Below are positions 8,016-10,429 of a stretch of DNA of 10,429 bases, piece after piece. Below the pieces are notes generated by a model. It saw nothing but the letters and a program-made list of their open reading frames with translations, was not told the DNA's origin and ran no database searches. The position numbers were made by a program, and so were the translations under genes. The DNA is from Larix sibirica (taxonomy: Eukaryota; Streptophyta; Pinopsida; Pinales; Pinaceae). The DNA lies in NCBI GenBank assembly GCA_004151065.3, contig NWUY0303932775.1:3444-13872 (forward strand). The letters run 5' to 3'. Numbering within the stretch: the stretch's first letter is position 1; every line of letters starts with the position of its first letter.

Positions 8016-8472
8016 GATGATAACTTTTGTTGTTCTTGGCTAGGATATATATTTTTGTTGATTTTTAGGGTTTTTCCTGGGAGGATCTCAACAAATTTAA
8101 TAGAGGATAGCTTCTCTTTAATACTTAACACTCTTTTCCAAATATCTTCTTGTTCATCTATGGCTCCAATCATTTCCTATTCCTCAGATGTGAACATATC
8201 CTCAATCAGTTGAGGGTTGGGGTAAAGATTCCACAAAAGCTATATATGATTGTATACTTATCAGGATATCTAAGTGCAAGAGCTCTGTCTATGCTACAAA
8301 TTGGGTGAATCACTTGATCAAAGTTATCATGTTCTTCTATCCATAAAGGATATTGTGTGTCAATGAATGGCCTAGTAGGTGGATAAAAGATTAATTTATT
8401 TTGGGAAATACCACTTGTGATGGTCCTATCTCATGCTTTGCAGCTAATGTAAGCATTAGTTGTTTCCATCAA
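8016..8472 (-). pseudogene. Protease-RT linker of gypsy pol (broken)
   Basis: On the minus strand this continues the protease frame after ILGRP, with words such as NAYISCKA, TRPFIDTQYPLWIEEHDN and DRALALRYPDKYTI before stops accumulate near 8220-8100. It then leads into the RT fingers near 8015. Variable acidic linkers are usual here in Tat/Athila-type pol. No domain is recognised. The plus-strand frame at 7938-8213 is its shadow. Confidence 0.6.
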
Positions 8473-8881
8473 AGGCCTACCTAAAATAATAGGATATCCA
8501 CTAAGCTTGGGTTTAACCTGTAAGACTATAAAGTCTTCGGGGTATTCCCATGAATCTATTGACACAATGATTGAAGTCTTCGGGGTATTCCCATGAATCT
8601 ATTGACACAATGATTGAACTATCTAATAATTGTAGGATGGTTGTTGTATGTCCCAATAATGGGTGCAATTTTAAGATTGCAATTGTGTCCTTGGTCATCA
8701 TATTAATCGCTTCCCCTAAGTCAATCAGAGTGTTTTGGATGAGGGTCTGGCTTATATGGAAATCCATTACTAGACTACTTGGACCCAAGTATTTAGGGTT
8801 GATGGTTTTCCCTAACATTATATATTCAAGTTGTCCTATGTAGGAGGATATCTTTTCCTTCTTCCAGGCTTCTTGATACAT
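8473..8881 (-). pseudogene. Gypsy aspartic protease (retropepsin), disrupted by a 43-bp duplication
   Basis: The protease cuts the Gag-Pol precursor during particle maturation. The minus frame 8881-8513 shows the retropepsin active-site region LIDLGEAIN (catalytic Asp at residue 54, codon 8720-8722). Plant Tat/Athila elements commonly have DLG here rather than DTG. The usual Ala-Ser after it is changed to Glu-Ala. The second hallmark, the ILGRP flap-proximal word, is read at about 8493-8475 but one frame over. The difference is explained by the exact 43-bp tandem duplication at 8531-8616 (43 is one more than a multiple of three), because frame before and after agree if one copy is discounted. 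The upstream word CVNIPLLQAIKEVPTYNKL (near 8950-8900, another frame) is the usual lead-in to this protease. The plus-strand frame 8571-8843 is a shadow. Confidence 0.8.
8531..8616. repeat. Exact 43-bp tandem duplication
   Basis: Copy one is 8531-8573 and copy two is 8574-8616; they are identical over all 43 bases, and two further bases also match. The repeat lies inside the protease coding region and shifts its frame by one. Identity between copies beside otherwise eroded DNA points to an event later than the insertion of the element, or to an assembly error. Confidence 0.95.
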
Positions 8882-9400
8882 GTCTCTTTGATGAGTTTGT
8901 TGTAGGTTGGTACTTCCTTAATGGCTTGAAGAAGTGGAATATTCACACATAAATTTTTGATTTCCTTCAGAAGAGTATTCTCTGATTTGTCGATCCTTTT
9001 GGATTCTATCCTTTTAGGAAATGGGGAGTTTGAGGGAAATGATGTGTTGGGTCCTGGTCAATATTATCCTTTTCTATTGTTGGACTAACACAATCACCCT
9101 AAGATCCACATTTATCTTGAATTTATTCATATATGATAGGAGGGTAAGGTACTATCTTACTTGAACACAAGTTTAATTCATTGAGGCTTATAGTATCTAG
9201 GGAGTAAGTCTGAAAATTGGCTATCTTGTTGTTGTATACATGTCAAATTTTCCTAGTGTTCTTGGGATTTGGTGCAGGTTGGGTAGGAATCTGAGGTTGC
9301 TTTGGTGTTTGTTGAATTGGATTCAGTGGTTGCATCAAAGTAGCTTACTATTGCCGTTGAGGTCTCCAATTGGATGATGATGTAAATTGATTTTGAAATT
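8882..9400 (-). pseudogene. Gag-protease linker of the gypsy polyprotein (broken)
   Basis: The minus strand reads as polyprotein in two frames. First comes a Pro/Gln-rich part with words such as PQIPTQPAPNPKNTRK, ANFQTYSLDTISLNELNL and DNIDQDPTHHFPQTP, about 9310-9030. After a frame change it becomes KSENTLLKEIKNLCVNIPLL and EVPTYNKL at about 8995-8900, the typical approach to the protease. Stops near 9240, 9130 and 9110 interrupt it. Low-complexity Pro/Gln linkers between the Gag knuckle region and protease are common in this lineage. No catalytic motif is expected here. Confidence 0.65.
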
Positions 9401-10098
9401 TCATAGTAGGATGATATGGATAGGGTTGGTTCTAAGTAACCGATGGTAGGGTTGGCTTAGTAGATACTGAGGATTCTTCCATGATAATGACATTGGATTT
9501 GGCCATTGAGCTTGGATCAAAGGATCCCAGTTAGATGATGGATTCCCATATGCATTAAAGTAAGGTTGGTTATAGGATTGAAAAGGCCTTGGGAAGCCAT
9601 ACCTTCTTTGGTTAACAAAGTAGAATGGTTCTACATTATCCCTTGGTCCAGACTCTTGAATTGCTAATTTGAAAGAAGGTAGTAATGAGAAATTTTCAGT
9701 TGTATGGTTCTCTACACATATTCCAGAAACATCTATTGTGTCTAGTAGACATTGGTTCTTCACATGCTTCTTTCGACATTTTCGGTAGAAAATGGTTAGG
9801 GACTACTCAATTTCTTCTTAGATTTTCCTCTTAATTTGCATTGAATCCATTTGCATGGAAAGCGAGTGAAGGATATCTGTCTTCATATCCTCTAGTAAAC
9901 CTCCTATCTCATAATTTGTAAGAGTTGAGGTTACGTTTTTATATGATGGAAAAACAACACTCACTATTCTTTCCCCTCTTATTAGCATACCTATAGTAGT
10001 TTTTGAAGATTCACTTTATCTCATCATACTCTATTTGAAATATATCTCTATTGGCTAAGATATTTAAGATTTACATTAACTCTTCTCTTACCCTTGTT
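9401..10098 (-). pseudogene. gag: Gypsy Gag C-terminal part with decayed zinc-knuckle region
   Basis: This end of Gag binds the element RNA. The frame 9763-9401 is open and extends upstream past stops at 9803-9805 and 9818-9820 to about 9970. It then continues in another frame as ANRDIFQIEYDEIK at about 10060-10015. In order, the words are EDMKTDILHSLSMQMDSMQ (helical), KCRKKHVKNQC and ICVENHTTENF, then a Tyr/Asn/Pro-rich tail including RRYGFPRPFQSYNQPYFNAY and GNPSSNWDP. The Cys/His cluster (Cys codon at 9776-9778) looks like a double knuckle in which several Cys have been replaced. Aromatic, Asn/Pro-rich tails are seen in Tat/Athila Gag. The N-terminal half of Gag is not found beyond about 10100, so the gene is truncated at its 5' side as well as broken. 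Confidence 0.7.
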
Positions 10099-10100
10099 AA

Positions 10101-10429
10101 CACTTAAATTTCGCACACATGCAAAATTTCAACGAATCTTGCAGTAAGGTGTCATCAACATATAGCATGCAGCTCACTGAATACATCATCATCAGATCCA
10201 GAAAGCAGTATGAGCCCAGAAATGCCAAAAAGTAGTCAACACAAGAGGTTGTGTAGTTAAATACCTGTTCACCCGTGCTATAGTGTGAGCTATCATTTCT
10301 ATGACCGCGTGGTCCTCGCGTGGATTATCCTTCTAAATCAGTGTGACTATCAAAACTGTGGGATCTCAACTACCCACAACACATTGCAGGCTCATGAAAG
10401 ATCCCTCACCAACAAAAAATCGGCTCTTC
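10101..10429. other. No gene recognised; foreign flank or eroded gypsy 5' part
   Basis: Coding signal for the minus-strand Gag stops near 10100, and nothing in this last stretch matches the missing Gag N-terminus, an LTR end or a tRNA-primer site. A small GC-rich patch near 10303-10322 repeats CGCGTGG twice. It may be unrelated DNA that truncated the element, or a later insertion. Confidence 0.4.

Larger units (their letters stand above)
5333..10100 (-). mobile_element. Degenerate Ty3/gypsy LTR retrotransposon (Tat/Athila-like), 5'-truncated
   Basis: Read on the minus strand, the domains come in the gypsy order gag - protease - reverse transcriptase - RNase H - integrase, ending at a polypurine-like tract. 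The lineage call rests on three things: the DLG form of the protease active site, an integrase without a visible chromodomain, and the ILGRP, LDGFS-YNQ and CDECQR words. The Gag N-terminal half, the 5' LTR and the primer binding site are not found up to the window end. At least five frameshifts and many stops show that it is long inactive. It lies opposite in strand to the gag-only element at 1642-3085. Confidence 0.85.

Noticed and set aside
6998-8843. Plus-strand frames at 6998-7246, 7938-8213 and 8571-8843
   Set aside because: All lie antisense to clear gypsy pol domains on the minus strand and carry no motifs of their own.
1-10429. CRISPR array, bacterial operon, phage or defence system
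   Set aside because: No spaced repeats, no ribosome binding sites, no dense gene packing, and all identified content is plant retroelement or PPR sequence.

Overview
The window looks like intergenic DNA from a large, repeat-rich plant nuclear genome. It is AT-rich, with no intact cellular gene, no bacterial-style gene packing and no ribosome binding sites. It is filled with decayed LTR retrotransposons and a pentatricopeptide (PPR) gene scrap of the kind found only in land plants. Old, slowly eroded insertions of this sort are typical of gymnosperms and other large plant genomes, but I cannot name the species. That placement is inference.

Layout: 1-506 has no recognisable gene. 507-1415 (minus) is a broken reading region of roughly 300 codons that I cannot assign to a family. 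1642-3085 (plus) is a broken Gag-like polyprotein from a second retroelement, with a long acidic C-terminal extension and no visible pol. 3086-3823 is noncoding. 3824-4130 (plus) is a PPR-repeat relic. About 4480-4860 (plus) resembles the promoter/poly(A) part of an LTR. 4861-5332 is unassigned. 5333-10100 (minus) is one degenerate Ty3/gypsy element of the Tat/Athila-like group. Read on the minus strand its order is gag C-terminus, protease, reverse transcriptase, RNase H, integrase and a polypurine-like tract, which is the canonical gypsy order. 10101-10429 is unassigned.

No gene here appears able to make a full product. The gypsy pol is interrupted by several frameshifts and stops. Even so, most of its catalytic residues survive: the RT LDG and YMDD motifs, the integrase HHCC finger and D, D and E, and three of four RNase H acidic residues. 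The least explained parts are the minus-strand relic at 507-1415, the gag-only plus-strand element, and an exact 43-bp tandem duplication inside the protease. I saw no convincing new functional system; the window reads as a graveyard of nested mobile elements.
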